Part shown: piece after piece, positions 1 to 12,189 of the stretch
Layout: each line of letters opens with the position of its first letter
How positions within the stretch are numbered: the stretch's first letter is position 1
Assembly: GCA_019055375.1 (NCBI GenBank)
Contig: JAHQIW010004397.1
Coordinates: 51,949-115,948, forward strand
Origin: Parelaphostrongylus tenuis
Taxonomy: Eukaryota > Nematoda > Chromadorea > Rhabditida > Metastrongylidae
Length of the DNA stretch: 64,000 nucleotides
Direction: 5' to 3'
Made by a program: the position numbers and the translations under genes
Notes under the pieces: model-generated
Database searches by the model: none
Seen by the model: only the letters and a program-made list of their open reading frames with translations
Told to the model about the DNA's origin: nothing

Positions 1-3000
1 GTTTTAGAACAAGCTTTGTTCTATCGTTTTGTGGCCACAGGCATTTTTTCACTTTGATGTGCCAAATAAATTCTGTTCAATAGCTCGAGCTAAAGGAGCA
101 CGAGCCTGAATACAAAAGCATATGGAGTGTAAAAGAGATTTTGTAGAATCAGGTATACATTTTATTCATGGAATTTCTTGGAAAGAATATATTCCAAGTC
201 TTAATAACAAGAACCTCACTGCACATTGAAAACGCGCCTGAATTCTTATCAGTCCACAGCCACCTACACACTTTAACTACCAACAATGTGCGCTTTCTCT
301 GTGATTCGAACTCATATACCAAAATGCAGAGAGAGGGTTTTTTTCTTTGAAAAACACACCCACGTTGCTGAAATTGTCGATTTGCGCTATCGAATGATCA
401 CTAAGAAACTATGTTTTGCGGAAAATACGTCTGTGTGAGATGCAATGCCACTTTTCTGCTACTGCTACGAAAGAGTCTTTCTAGAAAACGAATGTACTTT
501 GTAGGATGCCTAGAATTACTATCAAATAATCACTAACAAACCAGGGAACTACTCTGCCCAGTAAAATATACGTGCGAGAATGCGAATGGCGTCTTCAACC
601 TTATTTTACTGTTATCGATCGATACAGCGTCATAAGAAGGTCTCATTGAGGATAACCAAGTACATTTTTGTTTTTTTGCAATGAATTCTGTCTTTGACTG
701 ATCACCAACAGCTTAGGGGGATATCGTGTTTAGCACAAAGATCTCTTCAACGAACCATTTTTGATAAGGGTTCTTCGTTCTACACTACGTTCTTCGACGA
801 TCTGGTAAAGCTAATATTCGGTAAAAAAAGCTGATTGACTGATGAATTTCGTCTCTTTCCGTGTATTGAATATCTTCATCAAAATCAACGAAAAAAACTA
901 TCCCTTTCTTCGCTTGTGTAGCTCAAACTCTCCTCGTAAACTCCATCTTTCAAAATTAAGTCCAGATGTTATAGCTCTTGCCTTATGCATCACAATGGCC
1001 CTTAAATAGGATGTGATTGTCGCAAGCGGTCATGCTGTCATCAGGCATTGTACGGAGGTAAATGTGAATGTTCACCTCAGTCTTCTTGCGTGCTTACGAT
1101 GCTCTTAGTTGATCACACTCTCTTCTACTTCATCTTAACACTACGAACTGATTAACTCGTTACTGCTGGCATGTACTTGACTCTTTCTCGTTGTTTTTCT
1201 ATTGATATATTTGATGTAATTTTACTGCTATAAAGGTATGTGGTCCTAACCACATAGATCTAACGTCTGGTACAGCAGTTTGGAAGGAGGAAAGATTAAC
1301 AAGCAGTTAATACGTTTTGAAGAACGGGACATGCTTAAGCACTTCCCATGCATTGCTACTAGCGATTGCCGTTCGGCAGAAACAAGGCATTTGGAAGTTG
1401 ATTGTTACAAGACGGAAAAGATGTTCATCTTAAGAGCGTTCATACTTTTTATGATATCGATTTCGTACTTCGCAGTGCAACGTGATAAACGCAACTTCTA
1501 GGCTTTCTTAAGCTAATTTCGAAAAACCAAGTCACATTCTTACTTCCACTGCATTGCGCTGTATCATGCCATTTTTGCCGCCATCGCTATCTCCCATAAT
1601 ACGCAAGCCGGAAACGCAGCACTGGTGCGATGCGCGAAGAAACACTACTTGATCAATGACATCGTGATTCTGAAACTAAATATCGACGACAAAATTGGGA
1701 ACGTTTAAGCGATTTATGCACTTAATGTTATACACCTCGTTATGGTAGAATGGTCTTGTTCCGTTTCGGCGAGGAAGGTGCGTACTAACGTTTGCGTTTC
1801 ACTCAACCTAGCTTGTTAACTGCGTGCCGCAAGTTTGTCATAATTACAAGAACATCTAGCAAGTCAAAAAATCGGCTCACATCCGTAAGTTGACAGAAGT
1901 CAGAAAGTCGGTTGAGAAAAGTTTTTGTTTCCACAGAAGAGCAGCTTGACAAAGATTTAAAAGGGCTCTTATTAGGTGCCAACACGCTCAAAAGCTGGCA
2001 TACGCTGTGATCAGTCAATCTAAGGGATTATCATTGGGGATCTTCTCTTCTTCTCGTGTCAGCACGGGCATCTAGGACTACTACTTTGGTGATCCTTTGA
2101 ATAGTCTTCAATTTTTTCTTCGTTTATTCCATTTATTTTGGCTATAACCCGTCTTCATACTATGCAATTTCAGCAATTCGTTGACTCCATTTACTCGCAT
2201 CAATCACCCACGAAGACGACAAGCCTTTTAATAAGGAATTCAGCCTCTTTTTAGGGATTTTTGTCTTCCTCATTAATTCATTTGTGTTTATGATTGAATT
2301 CACATCTATAAAAGCTTACAAATACAATTCATTTCATATGAATTCTCTTCTGCTGCTCGTGTTTATACCTTTATTCCGTTGTAAGATAATCTTTACAAAT
2401 TGTACAAGGTTGTAAATGTTGAAAACTGTTGCTAACACATCATTTAGCCTTATTCAATGACTAATTCACTCCAATGTTAGGTTAGGATGAGAGATGTAGC
2501 TACTTGTGTGCCGAGACACGAGCAAAATTTAGAGCCTGAGATCGCTTTGATAACCCTTTCCATTACCTTATGTGTTACCCGATTATTATGGAGGTCCTCG
2601 CTTTGCTTTCTTTCAACTTTCTTTTAACCAATTTTTTGTAAATATTAAAGGTTTGTGCAGTTTTTCGATCTTCATAATAAATTATGAAACACTGTCTTAG
2701 TTGCTGTAGTGCCGTCGGCTGCTGTTTGACCCATGATTTCTTCGAAAGTTCCAAATGTGGCCAATGATGTTGTACTTCTTTCACTCCACTCCTCGTTCAT
2801 GATGTTCTTCATTTCGTTAAACGCACCTAGTATACGAAAGGAGTGTTTTTTGTATTCACAGAACCATCAAGCTCAATTTTTTCACTTTCGCACCATAGAT
2901 TCTACTAACACTAGGTCTTTACCTTATTTATGCGTGGTCCAAACCTTTATTTCTCTCCATTCAAATCATGGAGCATCGTCTTTGCTTCAACGGCAGTTTT

Positions 3001-3580
3001 CGGAAAGGTGATGGTGCCAACTGCAAAACGAAGGTTTCATAGGATTCTCTCAGTGCGTGTTTCTTTTCATCCAAATAAAACGAATTTCTTTACCCACTGC
3101 AGTGGGACGGTGAATAACACTGACGATATAGTCGCCTTGTTGAATCCTTTTTGGGCATGGTGAGGGACCGATGGAAAAGCTATATGTCTTTGCTGCAAAA
3201 CTGACAAAAGTCGGTTGATGCTCATTATCAGATGAAGCTACACTTCCTTCATCGCTTTAAAGCGTCTTCTCACAATCAGTAAAGGTGAGAAAAAGGGACA
3301 TAAGATATCCTCAACAGACTTTACTGATTCGTGAGATAGTCGGGATGTGATCCTTATAACAGAATCTCTTCAGGAATCGAGTTTGCTCAGTTGGCTGTGC
3401 CTCAACCATGATCTTTGATATGGACGAAAAGGACAAATACGGTGGAAAACTTGCTGAGTATACTAAATAAGTTGTTTAATGATAGTTGCAAGGATCTCTA
3501 TCACCCCTGGGGTAACATGACTGTGCAGGAAGTCCTCCATCACTGCGCAATCTTTCGAAACTATAGATATGACGTCATAT
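1..3580. other. Gene-free AT-rich stretch
   Basis: I see no supportable gene here. Reading frames on both strands are short, lack domain signatures and have no convincing splice framework. At about 378-475 there is a degenerate member of the ~150-bp dispersed unit described at 32590-33000: it has the 'gctatcgaatga' core followed by the 'ctgctac' box. The rest looks like unique intergenic DNA. Confidence 0.5.
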
Positions 3581-3586
3581 ATAATG

Positions 3587-3608
3587 ATATATATATATAT
3601 ATATATAA
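3587..3608. repeat. (TA)n microsatellite
   Basis: About eleven TA dinucleotides in a row are visible. Short frames reading through it give only Tyr-Ile runs. Confidence 0.9.
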
Positions 3609-4559
3609 AAGATTGCATGCACCATCTCGAGATAATCGATGCTGATCTTAACACGCTTTGGAGCTGTTCCTCTTTTTAGGTTTTAATCGTGATTCCAACT
3701 TAGAAGGCTAAAATCATGAATTTCATCAGTAAAACTTCGGAGTTTGAGACGAAGGTTTTGGAACGGAAAAGTTTGCTCAGAACTTTTTGTTACAAATTCG
3801 CTATCATAACGAGACGAAATAATGACTCCATCTTCACTCAATAACGAGGATAACTAAACACTCTAGTTGCAGGCAAGACGGCGGTAGGTCCTCAATTTAG
3901 ATCTTGTTTATCCTGCTTTTAATGACTTTTCTTTTTCTATATCGACTAAGTCCTATTGCAGAGAGACTGTCGAAAAGCTACTAAAAGTTTAGCTAGAAAT
4001 CTGTGCCCCCACAAAAAACCACAAAAAGACCAGTTTAGCATTTTCGTTACACTTGCTTTTGAAGAAATTCATTATACATTGTTTACAATCAGACGTTTAG
4101 GTTAGTACAAACGCACTGCAAGGTTAATGTATTCGTGTTATTATTGAGCTGAATATATCTACGTCATGACATACGTTTAGCTTGCATATCTATCTATAGC
4201 TATAAAGTGGACCCTTAACTCCTCTGCCGATACTCTTCTTGTCAACAGTTGAGAATTAGTTTGATAATATGCACTGCTGATGTAGGTTGCTTCGCTGAAG
4301 AGACTTCTTCCGTGTTCCCACCTTTTCATTATGATTTCATATGGGGAAGGCCATTTTCACACGGTCTGGAAACAAATGTTGGCTCAAATAATAATTATGA
4401 GATATGTTTAAATTTAAGAGTGCCCCTAAAAAACACTCAAAACAAGAGGCACGATATTTCAAAATTACCATCCAAAAGCAATAGAGTGTCAAACACTGCC
4501 GTTCTAGTGTTTTATTTCACTTAACGGCAATTGTGTAAATCGTTCGCCGTCACCTGCTC

Positions 4560-4695
4560 GTTATAGGAGGACGTGGAGGCTCCGAGAGGATCGACCATAG
4601 GCGACAGGCCTGCCCTGTTGACGAGGCTGTAAGCTCAAAAAACACGTCTATCGGGATATACAAGAGCCCATAACAGACCATATTGAAAGTGGGTT
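4560..4695 (+). repeat. Half copy of foldback family FB1
   Basis: This stretch has the same order of motifs as the right arm of the foldback elements at 46028-46142 and 63243-63372: a 'gacgaggctgtaag' segment, then 'aacacgt', 'atcggg' and 'acaagagcccata'. No matching left arm is seen, so it is a solo or decayed arm. Confidence 0.5.
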
Positions 4696-4792
4696 CTACT
4701 GACTATGAAATACACAGAAAATCCCTACCGAATTACGATGTGCAGGAAGAGATAAGAAGTTACGGGAACTGAAGAGCAAAAACCGTCAATAT

Positions 4793-4836
4793 CTTTAGAA
4801 TACCTTATAAAATCTTTAGAATACCTTATAAAATCG
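4793..4836. repeat. Two-copy 22-bp tandem duplication
   Basis: The segment 'atctttagaataccttata' occurs twice back to back. It is a small tandem duplication with no evident function. Confidence 0.85.
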
Positions 4837-5164
4837 ACATAAGTAGGCAGGCAGAATGTGTTTACATGACCGACAGTCGCACGAACCTATTAATGTATCG
4901 AGTCGGAATTTTCATTTTGATTGCTGTCAATTTTTGCTCCCAAAGGTGGGGTGCGTTGCTAAGAATGAGAGTAAGATGGGATTAACGGTCTTAAGAACTT
5001 AAAAACACTGCTAACTGCAAATTCAGCAAATTCAGTCAGCTGCCAAATAGGTATTGTCAAAGATTTTTCATGAGGTTCTGGAGCACAGTTTTTCGAACGC
5101 TTATAAAAGCACTGGCAGTGTCCTGTAAAATTGAGCATAGTTCACGAAGTTAATACATAAGTTT

Positions 5165-5397
5165 TACTCACCTAACGTTTCGACTCATTCCAATACTTCA
5201 AAGGCGATGATTCGATAATTTGCCTACAATCGCTCGTCGTCGCTGTGGTCTTCGACTTCCAACGGTTAGGAGAAGATTCGACTCGTTTAGGCAATGAGGA
5301 CGAAGATCACAAGGAGACGGAATGATTGTGGGCAATCGGCTCGAATAATTTCAAAGAAGATGAAAGTATCGGAATGTTAGGGAACAACGTTTATTTT
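5165..5397. repeat. Foldback (long hairpin) repeat FB2
   Basis: Two arms of roughly 100 bp are imperfect inverted copies. The left arm (about 5170-5275) and the reverse complement of the right arm (about 5300-5395) share the order 'cctaac', 'attcga', 'ttgcc.acaatc' and 'tcttcg'. The structure resembles a decayed foldback or MITE-type element. No target-site duplication could be assigned. Confidence 0.5.
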
Positions 5398-5786
5398 CAC
5401 TAGGTGGGGGCAAAAGAAAAACAGAGCTCATTTGCTATAGAAGAACTTTTCCTAGGACAATTATTAAACATTCGAAAGCTGAGGCATGTGGTTACAGCCC
5501 CACGTGGCCGGTTTTCAAAAAAAAACCTTTTTTTCGACGGTGTGGATAAGCGCACCGGTCACCAGTTCGGCCCACGAACAGGCCAATCAAAGACCAATTT
5601 TTTGCGACGAAAGATTTGTGATAGCTCTGGCAGCGAGAAACTCTGATCGATACAGGATTTTGTAAAAAGAAATAGGATCCCGGGAAGTAGCAACTCACTA
5701 ACATTCATTAAACATATACAAAAAAATCTGACGTAGGAAATGTCAGAGTTGTGTTAGACAACTGACGATCCTTTAGAGCGTAAGCG

Positions 5787-5930
5787 GGCGTTTGCAGTGG
5801 TTGCAGTGATTGCAGAGGTTGCAAGTGCTCTTCAGTACACGATCAGAGATTCTATCTCACGTTGTAATTACACTAACGCTCCATCCCTCTAAATTATGGA
5901 AAGTGTGTGTGTGTGTCTGTGTGTGTGTAT
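5787..5930. repeat. Short tandem repeats (TTGCAGNGG-like and GT)
   Basis: A 9-bp unit close to 'ttgcagtgg' occurs about four times at 5790-5827. A (GT)n run, interrupted once by 'ct', occupies about 5906-5929. Both are simple repeats. Confidence 0.8.
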
Positions 5931-6390
5931 TGACGAATCTCCTTCTCGGCACATATTTGATCCAAAGAAAAACGCTCTAGTACTTTTCACCTTCGTTGAC
6001 ATCTAACAACAACCAAAGTGTGACCACGCAAAAATTCCTTGGGTTTCAGCCTGGAAGTTCAAAATTATATGTATATCTCAAACATATCTCCTTATATCGC
6101 AAAAAGAAGCGTAGATCAACTATCAACGAGTTGCATAATTTTCTCTTTAGAAAACAGAACTATCTAAATGTGTCTTACCTATAAAACACAACGTTGTATA
6201 GCTCATTACATAACCAGCAGAAACTATGCTGAATATCCGAGATCCACGCTAGCGTTATAAAAGTGAGCAACGATTGCTATGGTCACCCGATACGCCAGAT
6301 TAAACAGTGCAAGGTTTAGTCACAATAACAACACTACTGGTTCAATCGCAATTTGTTTATTGTACCGCTTCTTGCGGTGGTATGATCCTG

Positions 6391-6517
6391 TAATATACCC
6401 AATAATGTGGAGTGCTATGCAAAAACATTTGTGTCAACCGGGATTCGAACCCAGATTTCACTCTTTCCGGGAGCGTATGCTAACCATTGCACCACCGACG
6501 CATTATTGGGTATATTA
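6391..6517 (-). mobile_element. tRNA-like core flanked by perfect 17-bp inverted repeats (element A)
   Basis: The ends are exact inverted copies: 'taatatacccaataatg' at 6391-6407 and its complement at 6501-6517. Between them, on the minus strand, is a tRNA-shaped sequence (6431-6501). It has an A-box-like 'TGGTGCAATGG', a B-box-like 'GGTTCGAATCC', and a five-T run at 6425-6421 just past the tRNA-like 3' end, as expected for RNA polymerase III termination. The size and inverted ends resemble a MITE. No transposase is present, and no clear target-site duplication could be fixed. Confidence 0.6.
6431..6501 (-). tRNA. tRNA-like sequence inside element A (probable pseudo-tRNA)
   Basis: It folds as a cloverleaf: acceptor GCGTCGG against TTGACAC with one mismatch, D stem GTGC/GCAT, anticodon stem CGCTC/GAGTG, and T arm CTGGG-TTCGAAT-CCCGG. 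The anticodon loop is CCGGAAA, which gives a nominal GGA. Position 33 is C instead of the near-invariant T, and there is no long variable arm as real tRNA-Ser would have. I therefore read it as a tRNA-derived element core rather than a working tRNA gene. Confidence 0.45.
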
Positions 6518-6519
6518 CT

Positions 6520-7930
6520 GGTTCAAGTTGTAAGTCGAGAAAAACATGTAAGCACTATAGAATTCTGTCGATGTGACGATTCTCAGGCTTCCAGCATAGG
6601 ATAGTATTGATCTTTATGTGCACCTTCAGCAGTGGCCACAATGTCATGCCATATCGAGAAAAAACAGTTCTGTGAGCTAAAACAGACATGGATAACATAA
6701 AAACTATAAATCCTTTTTACTCACAATTATATTCCGATATAGTATGAATGTGTTTAGGTTTAGAACAAAACCAAGAATGCTGCATATTTATTTGAAGTGG
6801 CAGTAATTCCAGATTGAACATATTGGAACATAGTGAACATAGTGGAGCAGCGAAAATAATCAACACATACTATTTTCTATGACAGGAGCGAGAAAACTTC
6901 CACAATTCCAAGAGAACATGATTCTTTGAGAGGTCACGTGAAACCCAAAAAAAACGCATTGGTCCCTTAGGCCACCTTCGCTAAATTGGTGGTGAATTTC
7001 GTTGACTGCAATGAAGTTATTTATAATCTAGAAACTTTTGACTACATTCTGAAAAGCCTGCCAATCCACTACGACAGATTTTCGAACGATCTTTTCCTCA
7101 AACAAATATTTCTCCTACTTTATTGCTAAATATTTATATTCTATGAAAGAAAACAAGCGAGCGAGCTGGAATTTGCCAAAACTCATGCACTGACGCTCTT
7201 CAATAGATTGCTTACTCTTGTGACCTCTGCATTTTAATTAAAAATTTCCTTATAACTTTGGATTTTTTACCTTTGAAAGTTTTTGTGTCAAACATTTGGA
7301 TTCAAGATAAGAATAACCTGACTTACCACGTCATGGGTTTTATAATATATGATTATAAGGCGCTGAAAATTGACACTAGTAGATCGGACGGTTACTTAGT
7401 CGAAGACGTCGCTGCAGTTATGAAGAAATCCACATTGAGCAAAGAAAACTCTAGCTAATAAAAGCACTAGTGACTGACTACAGATCATGAAGACTAGGAA
7501 ATTTTAGGAGTAAGTCAGTTTTTGCGGAAACACCACCTATCTTCTGTCCTGGCCTTTTCAACCTAAAAAAACGCATGTTAGCGTCAGAACAATGTTGTCC
7601 TGGTTCTTCTTGAGCAAAATACAGTCTCGGTATCGATGCATTATCCAGTAGCCAGCACAAACGAATTTGTGGCCAACATATTTCCATTGTACTGAGACAT
7701 CGACCTCGATGGATGATATTAAATTTCCAACGGTTCCGACTGAAACACAACGTAATCAGACAGGAATGACAGAGAAATACGTAATGAAGATATTCTACGT
7801 TTACTGACTTGGAAGGCATAGATCAATCTACGATTCATAACGATGACGAAAAATTCAAAATCGCTGTCTCCTCAATGGTTTTGAGTGGTATGCAAGACTT
7901 CGACATTGTAGCATACGAGGAGTGATAGCA
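6520..7930. other. Gene-free stretch
   Basis: Only short frames occur here. A 113-codon open frame on the minus strand (7819-7478) has several Trp and Cys residues but no recognisable domain, start context or splice framework. I do not call it a gene. Confidence 0.4.
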
Positions 7931-7935
7931 AAACA

Positions 7936-8010
7936 GACTTCAGTGGTGCAGTTGGTTAGGCACGCACCCCCGGAAAAGGTGAAATGCAGGTCTGATTCCC
8001 GCCTGATGTC
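7936..8010 (+). ncRNA. tRNA-derived sequence (pseudo-tRNA C)
   Basis: The ends GACTTCAG and CTGATGTC can pair as an extended acceptor stem. Inside are an A-box-like 'TGGTGCAGTTGG' and a B-box-like 'GGTCTGATTCC'. The anticodon-loop region 'CCCGGAAAA' resembles those of the cores at 6431-6501 and 30191-30262, so the three probably share ancestry. No flanking inverted repeats or T-run terminator are evident. It is most likely a dead tRNA-derived copy. Confidence 0.4.
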
Positions 8011-8059
8011 AAAATCTTACATACCACCCAACATCATTGGATATTCCTGTAACATCTTA

Positions 8060-10540
8060 CTACCGCTAAGAGCGGGTAAATAAAAAATCTTCTGTTCGGC
8101 CATAATCGGTGATTCTTTTCTATGTCAAAGTAAAGAAGGAGTACGTAGAAGCTAAGTGAACATAAAAAAACCAGAAGAAACAATGTTCATAAGAGAAAAG
8201 CGTGTGCAGTATGGATCTCTAGAAAAGCCACTCATCAATTGGTAAAGCAGAAACGTTTGCTTATTTTTGAACTCAGTATTACCTTCAACGTTTATTGCCC
8301 ACTCAAACATGGCAAAATTTTCCAAGTCCCCATAAATCATATGAATCAGCTTACAAAATATATCCAATCCATTCGAGGCTAACCCGGGCTACAAATTATA
8401 TCGTCGAAGACTATCTCGCCCTTGTGATCTAAAGAGATGCACATCGTAGGCTAAATACTATTATGCACGTCGTACAATGAGCAGGATTGACGAAATATGG
8501 GAAGTAGTGGTGAGAACGACAAGAGAGACCATATCAGGATTCAACGCACGTTTGAAAATGGTAGCCAAATTGACGACACTTCTGTCTTCCACGTCGAGTG
8601 ACAACTGTTGTAACTCCATACTATCCATAAGGCTCAGAGTAGCAACAGTCGGTAATCGTTATTGTTTGTGGTGAAATCACCATCAGTGAACGACTGTATC
8701 AAAATGAAGGCACAAACAAAGAATGTGCTGGAGTAGCCACAACCCAAGAAGATGAGTTATCCAATTATAGATATGCCTCACTTTGATTGACAGAATCACC
8801 TGAAACACAGTGAACATCTGAATTTTTTCATAAAAAAAACATCCATAAATCGTAAAGCCTGATTTTGTTGGATGGCTAGACCTATTTTCGTTCTTAGTTA
8901 ATCAACGAGAGCAACGCTTACCTTTTTATACCCCATGGCTGAGGCCACTGGAATATTTTCTAGCACATCACAGTCTTTTGTCAATAACCCGATAAGCAAA
9001 CAAAAAAAAAACTGTGTAAAACAATAGCGCGGAAGAAATTATGGCATGACACATAGAAACCAAGCTTAGTTTTAGAGTTGGGAATTCTCCAACTATCAAA
9101 TGAGTACAAAAAACAGACGAAACACGCTTCTTCTTCGGTGCGGCTTTTTTCTTAAAAAAATAGGAAAGTTCAAGTCATCTATGGGCGTTTTTCCGCTAAG
9201 TAAGCTCTATAGAAGTTCCTGTTGTGTGATTCCCTGATTGAGCTTTATGTTGATAGAAGTGTAAACGTAGTTTAGAATGTGCACCACCACAAAAACAAGC
9301 CTATGTATTCTGTATTATAATATATTCATGCTGTACTAAATTCATATAGTCAAGCAGAAAATGTAGCCGGTCAAACAGTGCCTGCATGTGTAAATTATCT
9401 TTTGTATGGTACAATACACTGAGAAGACTCTCACGGAATCAGAGTGTAGAGAAAAACTTCCTTCTCTAGACTACCGAATGACTGCTAAAAGTTCAGTTGA
9501 AATTTGTTTAGCATAAGACGCCTTTGAAAAATCGTATACTAAAATGGTGCACGCCGTCGCCAAAGAATCAAGCTCAACAATTTGGGAAAACTGGAGACGT
9601 AGTTGGAAGTTTGAAACGAAGGGTAAGTGTAAGTATGGCAACCACAATTCTCTATGATGAATAAACCAGCGTAAGCGTGCATTCAATATGTGCTGAAAAA
9701 CATGTAGAGTGACTGAAGATGGCTCTCTGGTAATTTTTGCAGTTTAGTGCTTTCTCGCATCCTTTACGTGGAACGAACCCAAGATTAAATTAGAATTGAA
9801 ATGGAATTCTTTCTAAAGTGTTTCGACATTAGCATTTGCTGCCAAACTCGCAAGGCACCCGACATCTTATTCGCGGTCGTATGCGCCCTTCAAGTTCTTC
9901 TAAAATCATGGATGCTGTCTTCCTTATATAGTCTACGAGTACGAGCTTCTTAATGAGTAAGCTGTACCAATGTCTGCTTCTACAATAATTGACAGTATCC
10001 TTCATTCTTATCACGTGTATAGTTCGCTGGAAGCACAAAAAGCATAGAAAAGTATAGAGCAAATTTCGTAGTATCTTAGTCGATCAATCGAACTCATTTG
10101 TTCGGTTAGAATTTGAACATCTTCGCCATCTTCAGAACCGGTGACTCGAATCAACTGTGCACTATCGTTTGTCCTAGTTGTGATCTTCGTTTTCGCTGAT
10201 ATCTTTCGAATCAAATTTTCTTCAATGGGACATCGCTCCAACAGAATACTCGGAGATGTTCGTATAATCTCATAGTCATTTTTCAATCAAAGTTCTTTCA
10301 AATACACCTTTCATTGAATCAAATAACTTTTCTCAATTCTTGAGTAAGTTGTAAATGACATCGAAGAAGAATTTTGGTAAGTAAAATTGCAAAAATTTTC
10401 TGAAATCTAGCAAAATTTTATTCATATTTGCTAATTTGTAGTTTCAATTTGGTAATTTGAAGTGGTATTTTGACAGCGAAGTGTCAGGAAAGCAAAGCGG
10501 GTAAAGTGAAATTTCTAATACCTTCTATATAAGCTAATGC
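8060..10540. other. Gene-free stretch
   Basis: No supportable gene. Two adjoining minus-strand open frames (10286-10011 and 10062-9829) are long for this AT-rich background but show no recognised domain. Low-scoring pieces resembling the ~150-bp dispersed unit occur near 9080-9180 and 9455-9540. Confidence 0.4.
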
Positions 10541-10558
10541 AAAGCATTCTGATCACTT

Positions 10559-10980
10559 TTGCAACACGAGGTCGAACGTTATTATGCAGCACAATCACCT
10601 TGTCGTATCTTACGGTCCATTCCGATCGTCTTATATGCAATTTATGGTTTGCTTTGGTTACTTGTTGATGATAAAGTACTACGTTATCCGTTTCACCAAA
10701 TTCTAAGAGCTCGTAGTAGAGAACGCCTATCTGATCCTACCAAATGCACATCTAATCTTCCTTCCATAAGCATTCCGCTTTGCAGTCGATTTTGCTGGTT
10801 GTGCAGGGTCGCTCCATAATCGTTTGCGTTTTGGATTGTCAATATGTAAATCGATCTCTTGTCTCCGTTCACCATGCAATGCAAAAAGTCTTCCTTTCCA
10901 TCGACGGTGGGCTTTTTAAAATTGAGCACGAAAAGTAAAGCTCCTTGCAAATGGCGTTTTTCGGGCTCGAAAGTAGTCAT
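10559..10980 (-). pseudogene. Mariner transposase remnant, middle part
   Basis: Read on the minus strand, this segment follows the order of the mariner catalytic core. A 'DFLHCMVNGDK' block corresponds to the usual FLHRIVTGDEKW region around the first catalytic Asp. It is followed by a degraded linker, a 'LLEFGETDNVVLYHQQ' block and then 'YDKVIVLHNNVRPR', which corresponds to the HDNARPH block with the second catalytic Asp. Here that Asp is Asn (LHNN). The frame shifts near 10693. The sequence loses similarity before the third catalytic Asp and no terminal inverted repeat was found, so this is a dead fragment of what is normally a ~340-residue protein. Confidence 0.7.
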
Positions 10981-10989
10981 TTTTCAAAG

Positions 10990-12185
10990 TCTTATAGAAG
11001 CCATAGAAAACGTAAATTGCATGACAATTTTAACGCACTTTCAAGCAAAAAAAACCTTAAATATCTTTAGTTTTACTATTGTTACAGTAAGAAACAACTA
11101 AAATGCGGAATTATGTCTGTGCACCTAGAGGGTGTTCTTTAAAAATAGCCAAAATGTAACAAAACACAACTAAACCTGTACTTGTTATTATCATTGGCCT
11201 TGAAGTCAATTCTGACAAAGTCTTCGGATTTATTACTTCTCACAACATCCGTAGCAATGCGTTATGTTGTCTCACGTCTGTTAGACCTACATACCTACCT
11301 CCAGATTTAGAAGGCACAACTTCTAGAGAAAATTAAGGAAACAAAGAAAGCGTTAATTCAAATTTTCATGGCTAAATCATTGCTCAGTGATACAAATGTA
11401 TTTCTTTTGGCCGACGTTTTAGTTCACTAATGGTCAACAACTTTAAATCAAAATTTATTTCATCATTAAAACAACTGATAGATACAAGAGTCTTCACACA
11501 AAGACCTACTGATACTTCTAATAGCTCTGTCGGTTTTTATCGACCAACATTCTTGAAAATGCATACATAAACGCCGTATAGAGAAGCTTCCGCAAAAAAC
11601 TATGTCAGAAATTCAGAAAATCGTAGTGTCACTAACTACTGGCAAACACTTCCTGCATTTAGAAAGTTGAAAACTCAACGGGGTGACCTTACAGAGAATC
11701 GTATTCTAGTTCTAAATCGGTGTTTCCCACTAGCTATGAAGAAATTCGTGCAGCGTTGCTAATCTTGGACTAATACTCTTTGAGAATTTGTAAAAATATA
11801 AGAAGTCAACCATCGTGTTGCTACCAGCTTTTGAGAATCTCCAATTTGTGGTCCATCTACAGTCAGTTCAAAGCAGAGCTCGTCCTTATGGTTCAGAAAG
11901 AGCACTCCTACTGTTTCAAAAAAGGACTGCTCGATGCTCTTGAAATTCAACCACAACCGATTAGATATGATGGAAGAAGAAAAAAGGTGAAGTGCATTAT
12001 TATGTCGAAAAGTGACTAGGGCTAATAATTATCGCTCAGAAACATAACAAATTTATGTTTGGATGTTCGTTGGTGCAGCATAAACGAAGGATGGTTAGCA
12101 GAAAGGACGGACAAAACTAAAAACTGCAGTTAGAGAAGGACTGCAAAACTAAAAAGGCTTTTTTTTCCTTTTTCAACTATTCAAC
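10990..12185. other. Gene-free stretch
   Basis: Unique AT-rich DNA. Two overlapping opposite frames at 11759-12019 are mirror shadows of each other without domain signal. I see nothing to annotate. Confidence 0.4.
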
Positions 12186-12189
12186 AATA

